Assembly (NCBI GenBank): GCA_016705235.1
Contig: JADIYP010000002.1
Span: forward strand, 186,001-250,000
Direction: 5' to 3'
Origin: Candidatus Leptovillus affinis
Lineage (GTDB): Bacteria; Chloroflexota; Anaerolineae; Promineifilales; Promineifilaceae
Length of the DNA stretch: 64,000 bases
A model generated the notes under the pieces. That model was not told the origin of the DNA, did no database searches, and was given only the letters and a program-made list of their open reading frames with translations. Of this stretch, positions 50,182 through 58,377 are shown piece after piece. Numbering within the stretch: position 1 is the stretch's first letter; every line of letters begins with the position of its first letter. The position numbers and the translations under genes were made by a program.

Positions 50182-51594
50182 ATGGCAGAACGACTGATCA
50201 TCATTGGCGGGGTGGCGGCGGGCATGAGTGCGGCGGCCAAGGCGCGGCGCATGAATCCTGCCCTGGAAATTGTGGTGTACGAGAAATCGGGCCACATCAG
50301 TTATGGCGCGTGCGGCTTCCCTTACTTCATCAAAGGAGACGTAACGCGCCTCGAAGACCTGATTGCCCGCACGCCGGCGCAGATGGCCGCCCAAGGGGTG
50401 ATGGCCCACGTGTGTCATGAGGTGATGGCGATTGATCCGGCGCAGCGAACGGTGCGGGTGATGGACCATGAGAACGGCCGTCTCTTCACCGACCATTGGG
50501 ACAAGCTCATTATCACCACCGGGGCGAGCGTCAATCGGCCGCCCATCCCCGGCGCAAATCTGCCCGGCGTTTTTACCCTGCGTACCGTGGAAGACGCTCT
50601 AGCAATCCAGCGCTGGCTGGTGGAAGAAAAGCCCAAACACGGCGTGATTGTGGGCGCGGGCTACATTGGCCTGGAGATGGCCGAGGCGTTACAGGCGCAC
50701 GGCCTCGCCGTCACCCTGGTGGAGATGGCCGACCAGGTGCTGCCGGGGCTGGATGCGGACATGGCGGCGCTGGTGCAGGTCGAATTGCAGGCGCACGGGG
50801 TGCAGATTTGTTTGCAGCAGCCGGTAAAATCCTTCGTCGGGCCGACTTTGGTGCGCGAAGTGGTGCGCGAGGTGGCGGCGATGGTGCAGGGGGACGGGGG
50901 GGAGAACGGCCGTCTCCGCATCCATGAAGTTTTAACCCCAGGCAGCATCCTGGCCGCCGATATGGTGGTGTTTGGGGTGGGCGGGCGGCCGAATGTAACC
51001 CTGGCGCAGGCCGCCGGCATCCATTTGGGCCAGACCGGGGCCATCGCCGTGGATGAATATCAGCGCACCAACCTGCCCAACGTTTGGGCAGCGGGAGCAG
51101 CGGCCGAAAGCAAGCATCTGATTTTAAATAAACCGATCTATTGGCCGCTGGCGGCCCCGGCCAACAAGCAGGGCCGGGTGGCCGGAACCAATGCAGCGGG
51201 CGGGCAGGCAAAGTCGGGGATGGTAGCGGGAACGGCCGTGGTCAAAGTCTTCGATCTGGCCGTCGCCGTTACCGGATTGACGGAGAAACAGGCCCAGGCA
51301 GCGGGTCTGAATGCCGCCAGCGTGACCATTGAGGCTTCTTCGCGTGCCCATTACATGCCCGGGCAGTCGCCCATCCACCTAAAACTGGTGTATGAACAGG
51401 AAACAGAGCGCGTTTTGGGGGCGCAAATGGTGGGCAAAGACGGCATCGCCAAGCGTATAGACATTATTGCGGCCGCTTTGCACGCCAATTGGACCATTCA
51501 CGAGCTGGCCGAGCTGGATTTGAGCTACGCGCCGCCCTTTGCGCCCGTGTGGGACCCGATTTTGGTGGCGGCCAACGTGGCGAAGAAGAGTTAA
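50182..51594 (+). CDS. CoA-disulfide reductase / NADH oxidase-type flavoenzyme
   Basis: 470 residues from ATG at 50182. FAD site LIIIGGVAAGMSAAAKARR; redox Cys44 in SYGACGFPYFI; NAD(P)H site GVIVGAGYIGLEMAEALQ; second FAD block NVWAAGAAAESKHL (the usual GD is AA here); C-terminal dimer domain AVTGLTEKQAQAAGLN. Single-Cys members reduce CoA disulfide or O2 with NADH. In this context it might keep CoA reduced or burn excess NADH from PduP; that is inference. No clear Shine-Dalgarno box. Confidence 0.85.
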   Translation: MAERLIIIGGVAAGMSAAAKARRMNPALEIVVYEKSGHISYGACGFPYFIKGDVTRLEDLIARTPAQMAAQGVMAHVCHEVMAIDPAQRTVRVMDHENGRLFTDHWDKLIITTGASVNRPPIPGANLPGVFTLRTVEDALAIQRWLVEEKPKHGVIVGAGYIGLEMAEALQAHGLAVTLVEMADQVLPGLDADMAALVQVELQAHGVQICLQQPVKSFVGPTLVREVVREVAAMVQGDGGENGRLRIHEVLTPGSILAADMVVFGVGGRPNVTLAQAAGIHLGQTGAIAVDEYQRTNLPNVWAAGAAAESKHLILNKPIYWPLAAPANKQGRVAGTNAAGGQAKSGMVAGTAVVKVFDLAVAVTGLTEKQAQAAGLNAASVTIEASSRAHYMPGQSPIHLKLVYEQETERVLGAQMVGKDGIAKRIDIIAAALHANWTIHELAELDLSYAPPFAPVWDPILVAANVAKKS

Positions 51595-51633
51595 CCGCAC
51601 CCTCCGTGGTTAAAATTGCACTGGTGGGAAACT

Positions 51634-53064
51634 ATGTTTAGAACGCCTGCAAAGACATTTGCCTCGCAGACGCCGGGCACGATTGACCTGGAAATTTCCG
51701 ATCCGGTTTTGATGTTGAACGAGGTAGCGCGGCGCTACGAGACGGCCGAACGCGTCCTGATGGAGTACGTGGACAACGCCCTCGACGACGCTGAGGCGCT
51801 GTATCACGAAAACGGCGGCGCTTACCCCTACCCCATCCACATTGAACTGCGCATCGACCGCGAACAGCGCGCCGTGGGCGTGCAGGACAACTGCCGGGGC
51901 ATGACCCGCGACACGCTGGAACGGGTGGTGCGCAACGTGGGCGAATCGCAAAAGCGCGGGCAGACGTGGGTGAACGGCCGTTTCGGCTTTGGCGTCCACG
52001 CCTTCCGGGCGGCGGCGGAGACGATCCGGTTTCAGACGCAGCATAGGCACAGTTCCCACCACGTCCTGACTTTGCAGCGCGACCAGCACCGGGGCATCAA
52101 AGAAGCCCGGCGGTTGGATGAGCCGTTTCCCAGCGACAGCGGCACCGGCTGCCTGGTGACGGTGAGCGGGTTTGATGCGGATTGGTTTCGGGGAGTAACG
52201 GCCGTTTCCCTGCAAGCCGAAGTTGAAAACCATTTTGAACGGCTGCTGGCGCGGCCCGATTTACACATCACCGTCGGCGAGAAAGGGCAGCCGCCGCTGG
52301 TCTGCCGGCCATTCGATTATGCGGCGGTAGAGGGACCAGACCTGCACCGCGAACTAAACCTGGAACACAAAGGGGAAATTTTCCCGGTGACGGTGTTCTT
52401 GAAGGTGGCGCAGGCAACGGCCGTGCACCGTCCGGTCAGCTTTTTTGCCAGAGGCCGCCGCATTGGCGAGGCCGCCGACATCAAATCATTCATGCGCAAA
52501 TCGGCGGCGAAAACGGCCGTGTGGGCGCATCCCCATCTGACGGGTTTCATCGAAGTGGGAGAGATTGTGCAGCCCATCATCAATCGGGATGATTTTGGGC
52601 GCACGCAGGGCCGGACGGTTTTGTACGAGGCGCTGCTGCCAATCGAGGCCCGGCTAAAACCGCTTTTGGCCGGTCTCAACCAGCAGCAAAGCCGGGCAAC
52701 GCTGGGCCAGTTTGAGGAAGCGGTGCAGAAGGCAGTTACGGCCGTGGTGGGCGGCTCGGCCTGGCGGGTGGCCTTTGTAAACGAAGCGGATGAGGCGGGA
52801 CGTATGGGGGTGGGAAACGGCCGTGTAACCATCAACACAGATCATCCCGATTTCCAGGCGCGGGCGCGATATACACGCCAGGGAAACCTGCGACCAACCG
52901 ACCGGTTGAACGCTTATTTAGCCACAATGCTTTCGCGGGGCGTCATGCAACCAGACACAGACGCAATGCAAACTCCGGAACAACTGCTAAACGCCCAGAT
53001 CGAACTCATTGTGGGGTTAGAATCACGGCTGCATGAACAGGAGCGAGCGGCTAAGAAACGATAG
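51634..53064 (+). CDS. GHKL-family (Hsp90/MORC-like) ATPase domain protein
   Basis: 476 residues from ATG at 51634 (GGTGGGA upstream; a TTG at 51616 is unlikely). ATP-binding motifs of the GHKL fold: N-box LMEYVDNALDDAEAL (Glu44, Asn48), G1 VGVQDNCRGM, G2 GRFGFGVHAFRAA. No histidine-kinase dimerisation or Toprim domain is seen; the C-terminal half (about 260-470) is not recognised. Function unknown; chaperone- or MORC-like ATPase is the best description. Its 3' end overlaps the 3' end of the convergent response regulator by 14 bases. Confidence 0.8.
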   Translation: MFRTPAKTFASQTPGTIDLEISDPVLMLNEVARRYETAERVLMEYVDNALDDAEALYHENGGAYPYPIHIELRIDREQRAVGVQDNCRGMTRDTLERVVRNVGESQKRGQTWVNGRFGFGVHAFRAAAETIRFQTQHRHSSHHVLTLQRDQHRGIKEARRLDEPFPSDSGTGCLVTVSGFDADWFRGVTAVSLQAEVENHFERLLARPDLHITVGEKGQPPLVCRPFDYAAVEGPDLHRELNLEHKGEIFPVTVFLKVAQATAVHRPVSFFARGRRIGEAADIKSFMRKSAAKTAVWAHPHLTGFIEVGEIVQPIINRDDFGRTQGRTVLYEALLPIEARLKPLLAGLNQQQSRATLGQFEEAVQKAVTAVVGGSAWRVAFVNEADEAGRMGVGNGRVTINTDHPDFQARARYTRQGNLRPTDRLNAYLATMLSRGVMQPDTDAMQTPEQLLNAQIELIVGLESRLHEQERAAKKR

Positions 53065-54667
53065 CCTCACGGTAGGCGGCTGGCGTCATGCCGATATGGC
53101 GTTGAAAATGGCGGTAAAAGTTAGTGGCATTGGGGTACCCAACCATTTCGGCTACTGTGGTAATGTTGTAGTCGGTAGTGCGCAGCAGTTTTTGGGCTTC
53201 TTTGAGGCGCATAGAGGTCAGATATTTTACATAACTAACGCCGACGGCCGTTTTGAACTGCGAGCTAAAGTGAGATGAGCTAAGATTCACGGCCTCGGCC
53301 ACCTCTTGCAGCGAAATATCAGGCCGGTGGTAATTCTCGTGAATATAGGCCAGGGCGTCTTGCACCGTATTCTGTCGCTGGGACATTGCCTGAACAAAAG
53401 TCATCATTTCAGCCAGACTGTTCAACGTCCAGGCGCGAATTTCGGGGATTGTTCGCCAGGAAGCCAGCGCGCGCGCCTGCTGCTGGAGCAAATTTAGAAC
53501 TTTAGGATCATTCACTCCGGCGCCAACCACCCCCCAGGCCACAAGGGTCATCAACTCCGCACAATGATTTTTGATGGCGTCTGGTGAAGATGAATACTGC
53601 TGTGACAAATAATCTACGATGTGGTTGACGAGTTTTTGCGCCTCTTGCTGTTGATTGGTCTGCACCAATTGCGTTAGCTCGCGTTCTTTTTGCACCAGAT
53701 AGAGACCCCGGTCGTTTGTGGATGGCAGCAAGTCTTCCAGGTCGTCGATACCCACCACCACATTGCCTTGAAAATGGCTGTGATAACGCCGGGCGAGATT
53801 GGCTTCGGCATAGGACAGCGGGATAGACTCCAGAGCCATATAGCGTTTGCCCATGCCGATGGTCACTGTGAACGGCAAGGTGTTGGCAACGGCCGTGCGA
53901 ATCTTCTCGCCCCACACCCGAAGCTGCGACGCAGTCGCCAGGTGCATTTCGGTGGAAACAATGACGACCACCCGACCCGGATTGCTGTACCCCACCAGGG
54001 CGCGGTGCGGGTCTGGCAATTCCTGCCGAATAATCTTGGTGAGCGATGAGACAAGCTGCTGCATGGCTGCCGAAGGTTGAACCTGACTAAGCGCGTCAAA
54101 CCCATCTATCTTCGTCACCAAGACAACGGGCCAGATAAGCCGTTTGCCCAGGTAAGCCAACGATTCTTCGGCCGATGAGCCTTCGGGCTGGGTGCCGCGA
54201 ATCAGATTTTCCACCAGATTGGTTTCGATCACCGGCAAAGTTTTTTGCAGGGAATCTTTGACAATTTCCACCGTGCGTAAATCGCGGCGTTCTTGCTCGA
54301 TTTCCTGGTATATTTCGGCCAACAATTCTAATAATTTATTGGGGCGGACAGGTTTTAAGAGGTAGTCGCGCGCGCCTAACTTGAGGGCTTTTTGGACGTA
54401 GGCAAATTCATTGTAGGCCGTCAGAATGATGATTTTGGCGTCTGGCTGTTCGCGGCGAATAACGGCCGTTGCCTGCAACCCCGTCACCCCAGGCATTTTG
54501 ATGTCCATCAAAATGATGTCCGGTTTATGGATGCGCGCCAATTGCACAGCTTCCTCTCCGTTGGCAGCTTCCCAAATTGCCCCGTGATCGCGATTTTGCT
54601 CTGAAAGAATGGAAACCAAAGCAGACCGTATAACCGGCATATCATCGACGATCAGAATTCCGGACAT
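53051..54667 (-). CDS. YesN-type response regulator with AraC DNA-binding domain
   Basis: 538 residues from ATG at 54667; GTG at 54676 is an alternative. REC domain: GILIVDDMPVI (acidic pocket), phospho-acceptor Asp in KPDIILMDIKMPGVTGL, Lys in DYLLKPVRPNKL. A long middle region (about 130-420) includes a GGDEF-like relic (VTIGMGKRYMALES). C terminus: two AraC helix-turn-helix motifs (HRPDISLQEVAEAVNLSSSH; TTVAEMVGYPNATNFYRHFQ). Partner of the kinase directly upstream (gap of 10 bases). Confidence 0.93.
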   Translation of the reverse strand: MSGILIVDDMPVIRSALVSILSEQNRDHGAIWEAANGEEAVQLARIHKPDIILMDIKMPGVTGLQATAVIRREQPDAKIIILTAYNEFAYVQKALKLGARDYLLKPVRPNKLLELLAEIYQEIEQERRDLRTVEIVKDSLQKTLPVIETNLVENLIRGTQPEGSSAEESLAYLGKRLIWPVVLVTKIDGFDALSQVQPSAAMQQLVSSLTKIIRQELPDPHRALVGYSNPGRVVVIVSTEMHLATASQLRVWGEKIRTAVANTLPFTVTIGMGKRYMALESIPLSYAEANLARRYHSHFQGNVVVGIDDLEDLLPSTNDRGLYLVQKERELTQLVQTNQQQEAQKLVNHIVDYLSQQYSSSPDAIKNHCAELMTLVAWGVVGAGVNDPKVLNLLQQQARALASWRTIPEIRAWTLNSLAEMMTFVQAMSQRQNTVQDALAYIHENYHRPDISLQEVAEAVNLSSSHFSSQFKTAVGVSYVKYLTSMRLKEAQKLLRTTDYNITTVAEMVGYPNATNFYRHFQRHIGMTPAAYREAIVS

Positions 54668-54677
54668 TGTGGGCACT

Positions 54678-56066
54678 TTATTGTGGTCTCAATGGCGGAG
54701 AGATAGGCGAGACATCAATTTTGCCTAAAATGCCATGCTTATAGGCCAGGGTAGGCGGTGTTTTTAGCGGCAGTTGAGCATGATCAAAACTGATTTGATT
54801 GCCAATGCCAGATGCTTTGGGAAGGGTCTGTTGGGCGGATGGGCGGATGATACGGCCGTTATCGGCAGTGAGCGAGATAGCCAAATGAATCAGGGTTCCC
54901 TGATCAGGAGCGCTTTTTACCCCAATTTCCACCGAGTCGCCATACTCGTTGACCAACCGCTGAAATACGTTTTGCAAGCCTAAAGAAGCGCCCTCGCCTT
55001 CGAAACGGCCGTTTTCAATGTTGCGCACAATCGCCTCCGGCATCCCAACGCCATCATCAGCCACCTCCAAAATGAGATAATCCAACTGGCGGGTTGCCCG
55101 AACCGTGATCATGACCGGGCGAGTGAGCGGCTCGGCCCCGTGGATCACCGCGTTTTCCACCAACGGTTGCAGAATCATGCAAGGAACCTCTATATGCGCC
55201 ATCTCTGCATCAAGCAAAACCTGGCTTTGCAAACGGTCGCCAAAACTAATTTTTTGAATCGCCAGATATTGTTCGATCATCTCCAATTCAACCCCCAGCT
55301 CTACCTGTGTAGACATATTGCGCAGGCTGTAGCGCAAGAGATCGCTCAAATTGTAAGCAATCTCTTCTGTCCGGGCTGCGCCTTCTTCCAACGCAGTGTA
55401 ACCGAGTAATGTCAGGGAATTGAATAAGAAGTGGGGGTTTATTTGAGCTTTTAAGGCTCTCAGCTGCGCCTCTTGCAAGGCAGCCTGTAAAGCGGCTCGC
55501 TCCTGAGTTTCCCGCAGCAGAAAAGACTGCGTAAGGTTGGCGGCCCCTTTTTCCATGACATGGTTGGCCGCCAAAGATAACATTTCCACAGCCGCATGAA
55601 AACGTTCTCTTGGCAGCGGCTCGATTTTGCGCACTTCCTCTTCAAATTGTTCGGCCGGCAAACCCAGAGGTAAATTCCGCGCCAGGATATCCTGAATAAA
55701 TGCTTCTGGAGCGTCCGAAGGAATAACCTGCCCGCACAAAATAGAACCGACGTATTGACCATCAATGATAATTGGCGCCGCAGCGTCCAAGAACCCGCCA
55801 GAACACCGGTATGCATACGGTTCTTGTAGTTCCAGCGCAATACGACCACCTTCTGCATCGCATTGCTGGCACCTTGCCAGGCCCACTTCAGTGGAGCGAA
55901 TCATTTGGCACACTTTGCAGAAGTTGCTGGTTTCGGTAATGGGCATACCCTGGCGGTCTACTGTTACAGCGGCCACGCCCATTGCTTCAGCGAAGGTATT
56001 TTGAATCCGCTGCAGCAAGGTCAGGTCAATTAAATCTTCAATGTGGAGTTCGTATGAGTGGGTCAT
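54678..56066 (-). CDS. PocR-domain sensor histidine kinase (LytS/YehU type)
   Basis: 462 residues from ATG at 56066 (GAGGTGATC). PocR sensory domain at about 5-170 with Cys50, Cys53 (FCKVCQ), Cys66, Cys69 (ARCQQCDAEG) and Cys88 (YRCSGG); the domain is named from the propanediol regulator PocR. Phospho-acceptor His212 in INPHFLFNSL; ATPase motifs LVENAVIHGAE and VADDGVGMPE. No membrane segments: a cytoplasmic sensor. It probably senses propanediol or a derivative and phosphorylates the YesN regulator to switch on the Pdu genes. Its mRNA leader holds a cobalamin riboswitch. Confidence 0.92.
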   Translation of the reverse strand: MTHSYELHIEDLIDLTLLQRIQNTFAEAMGVAAVTVDRQGMPITETSNFCKVCQMIRSTEVGLARCQQCDAEGGRIALELQEPYAYRCSGGFLDAAAPIIIDGQYVGSILCGQVIPSDAPEAFIQDILARNLPLGLPAEQFEEEVRKIEPLPRERFHAAVEMLSLAANHVMEKGAANLTQSFLLRETQERAALQAALQEAQLRALKAQINPHFLFNSLTLLGYTALEEGAARTEEIAYNLSDLLRYSLRNMSTQVELGVELEMIEQYLAIQKISFGDRLQSQVLLDAEMAHIEVPCMILQPLVENAVIHGAEPLTRPVMITVRATRQLDYLILEVADDGVGMPEAIVRNIENGRFEGEGASLGLQNVFQRLVNEYGDSVEIGVKSAPDQGTLIHLAISLTADNGRIIRPSAQQTLPKASGIGNQISFDHAQLPLKTPPTLAYKHGILGKIDVSPISPPLRPQ

Positions 56067-56106
56067 GATCACCTCACAAAACAAAGGAACAGTCTAGTTG
56101 GGATTG

Positions 56107-56272
56107 GTCCTTCCACGAGGATACATGCAGGCAAAAGAGGGGATCTGGCTGGTCGCGGCCGTTGGAGAAACGGCCGTCAGACTTCACAGTTGCGGGACAG
56201 CGCCGGAATTCTCGCTGTGAGGAGGCACCGGTCTTCACCCTCATCAAATTGAAAAATAGGTGACTTCAGTTG
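56107..56272 (-). ncRNA. Cobalamin riboswitch in the leader of the PocR sensor kinase
   Basis: On the minus strand: GAGGGTGAAGACCGGTGCC, hairpin CAGCG..CGCTG, the conserved TCCCGCAACTGTGAAGTC (56180-56197), a variable hairpin built from two ACGGCCGT octamers (56156-56177), then AGCCAGATCCCC..TTTTGCCTGC (B12 box, about 56125-56148). Sense orientation, ending about 40 bases before the ATG at 56066. No terminator is seen between, so control would be at translation initiation. Confidence 0.85.
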
Positions 56273-56283
56273 AAAATGAACTC

Positions 56284-56305
56284 TGCCTGATTTCAGGCAA
56301 TTATA
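56284..56305 (-). promoter_or_regulatory. -10 box and operator-like palindrome before the PocR kinase riboswitch
   Basis: Minus strand has a perfect TATAAT (56305-56300) and immediately after it TGCCTGAAATCAGGCA (56299-56284), a 7+2+7 palindrome sitting on the expected start of transcription. A -35 is less clear (TTGTGC at 19-base spacing). Confidence 0.55.
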
Positions 56306-56373
56306 CGCTGGCGTATGTGATTTAGCACAATGACATTGATCACCAATGTTTCGGCGACTTGTAACTCTGCGGG

Positions 56374-58302
56374 CTACACGTCCAGATTACGCACCTCGCT
56401 GCTGTGCGTCATGATAAACCGCTTGCGCGGGGCCACTTCACTACCCATCAACATGTCGAACGTGCGGTCCGCCAGCAGCGCATCTTCAATTGTCACTTGC
56501 AGCAGGGTACGCTCGCCGGGGTCCATCGTCGTTTCCCACAACTGCTGCGCGTTCATTTCGCCCAGACCTTTGTAGCGCTGGATGCCCACCTTTTTCCCGG
56601 CCAACTGCTTTAGCAGCACTTCTTGCTGCGCTTCGGTGTAGGTGTAATGAAGCTGCTTGCCTTCTTTCACCGCAAATAATGGCGGCTGAGCAATAAACAG
56701 ATGTCCGGCCTCGATGAGTATTGGCATGTAGCGGAAGAAAAAGGTCAGCAGCAGCGTGCGGATGTGGCTGCCATCCACGTCGGCGTCGGTCATGATGATG
56801 ATCCGGTGATAACGTAGATTGGCAATGTCCATGGTTTCGCCAATGCCAATGCCCAAAGCAGAGATAAGGGCTTTCACTTCGTTGTTGGCCAGAATTTTGT
56901 CTAATCGTGCCCGCTCGGTGTTTAGAATCTTGCCGCGCAGGGGCAAAATCGCCTGGAAGTGGCGGTCGCGCCCTTGTTTGGCCGTGCCGCCGGCCGAATC
57001 ACCCTCGACAATGTACAGTTCGCATTTGGCCGGGTCGCGCTCGGAGCAATCGGCCAGTTTGCCGGGCAGGGTCAGGCTTTCCAGGGCGCTCTTACGCATC
57101 ACCAGGTCACGCGCTTTACGGGCAGCGTCGCGCGCGCGGGAGGACGTGAGGCAGCGATCAATAATTTTGCGCGCCTCGCGTGGGTTTTCTTCCAGGTACG
57201 CTTGCAGCGCCTCGCTGGTGACGGAGGAAACGATGCCGCTGACTTCGGCGTTCATCAGCTTGACTTTGGTCTGGCTTTCAAATTGGGGGTCGGGGTGCTT
57301 CACGCTGACGACAACGGTGATGCCTTCACGGGTGTCGTCGCTGGAAAAGTTGGTGTCTTTTTCCTTGAGGAAGTTGTTGTCGCGGGCGTATTTGTTGATG
57401 ATGCGGGTTACGGCCGTGCGTACCCCGGTCAAATGTGTGCCGCCATCCGGTGTATGGATGGTATTGGCAAAGGCATACTCGGAAATAGCCACGCCTTCGG
57501 TGTACTGCATGGCGACTTCGACGCCGATGCGGTCCACTTCTTTTTGGACGTAGATGGGATCATGCAATACTTTTCGATTGCGATTCAGGAAGCGCACAAA
57601 CGATTTCACGCCGCCTTCAAAATAAAAGCTCATTTCGCGGGGGGTTGACGGCCGTTCATCCCGCAATTTTATAAATACACTGCTCGTCACAAAGGCAATC
57701 TCGCGGAAATGGTTCATCAACGTTTCAAAACGATAGGTCTCCCCATCCTTGAAGATGGTTTCGTCATAGCGAAAAGTAGAGATCGTGCCGGTGTCTTCGT
57801 CTGGTTTCAATTTGCGCACTTTTTCTACCGGACCTTCAGGAATTCCCCGATGATAACGCTGGCGATGGAGATACCCATCCCGCTTCACGGTCACTTCCAT
57901 CCAATCAGACAGGGCGTTAACGGCCGCCGCGCCGACGCCATGCAGCCCGCCGGACACTTTATAGGCCGATTCGTCGAACTTGCCGCCGGCGTGCAGCGTG
58001 GTCATAACCAGTTGCAAGGCAGATACTTTTTCGGTGGGATGCATGGCCACCGGAATGCCCACGCCGTTGTCGCTTACAGTCACCGATTCGTCGGGGTTAA
58101 TCACCACCTCAATGCGGTCACAGCGGCCGGCCATGGCCTCGTCGATAGAATTATCAACAATTTCCGTCACCATGTGGTGCAGCGCTTTGATATCTGTACC
58201 GCCGATGTACATGCCCGGACGGCGGCGGACAGCCTCCAGCCCTTTCAGGACTTGAATGCTGTTTTCATCGTATTTTGTCGTCGAATCAGTTTGTTTCGCC
58301 AT
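56374..58302 (-). CDS. gyrB: DNA gyrase subunit B
   Basis: 642 residues, the length of the short type without the enterobacterial insert. GHKL ATPase EIVDNSIDEAMAG, GGLHGVGAAAVNAL; transducer Lys in the QTKVKLMN loop; Toprim EGDSAGGTAKQGRDRHFQAI and TDADVDGSHIRTLLL; C-terminal QRYKGLGEMNAQQLWETTMD. ParE is an alternative, but the motif content and C terminus (RNLDV) fit GyrB. Introduces negative supercoils with GyrA, encoded elsewhere. Confidence 0.93.
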   Translation of the reverse strand: MAKQTDSTTKYDENSIQVLKGLEAVRRRPGMYIGGTDIKALHHMVTEIVDNSIDEAMAGRCDRIEVVINPDESVTVSDNGVGIPVAMHPTEKVSALQLVMTTLHAGGKFDESAYKVSGGLHGVGAAAVNALSDWMEVTVKRDGYLHRQRYHRGIPEGPVEKVRKLKPDEDTGTISTFRYDETIFKDGETYRFETLMNHFREIAFVTSSVFIKLRDERPSTPREMSFYFEGGVKSFVRFLNRNRKVLHDPIYVQKEVDRIGVEVAMQYTEGVAISEYAFANTIHTPDGGTHLTGVRTAVTRIINKYARDNNFLKEKDTNFSSDDTREGITVVVSVKHPDPQFESQTKVKLMNAEVSGIVSSVTSEALQAYLEENPREARKIIDRCLTSSRARDAARKARDLVMRKSALESLTLPGKLADCSERDPAKCELYIVEGDSAGGTAKQGRDRHFQAILPLRGKILNTERARLDKILANNEVKALISALGIGIGETMDIANLRYHRIIIMTDADVDGSHIRTLLLTFFFRYMPILIEAGHLFIAQPPLFAVKEGKQLHYTYTEAQQEVLLKQLAGKKVGIQRYKGLGEMNAQQLWETTMDPGERTLLQVTIEDALLADRTFDMLMGSEVAPRKRFIMTHSSEVRNLDV

Positions 58303-58377
58303 GTGGAATCCTGCTTGTAGAAAGTTGTAGTTTGAGCAAAAAATAAAATTCTCTTCAGAATTTGCCTTCTTGCCTCA

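Noticed and set aside
56374..58302. ParE (topoisomerase IV subunit)
   Set aside because: No parC neighbour, and length and motif set fit GyrB at least as well; kept as gyrB with that caveat.
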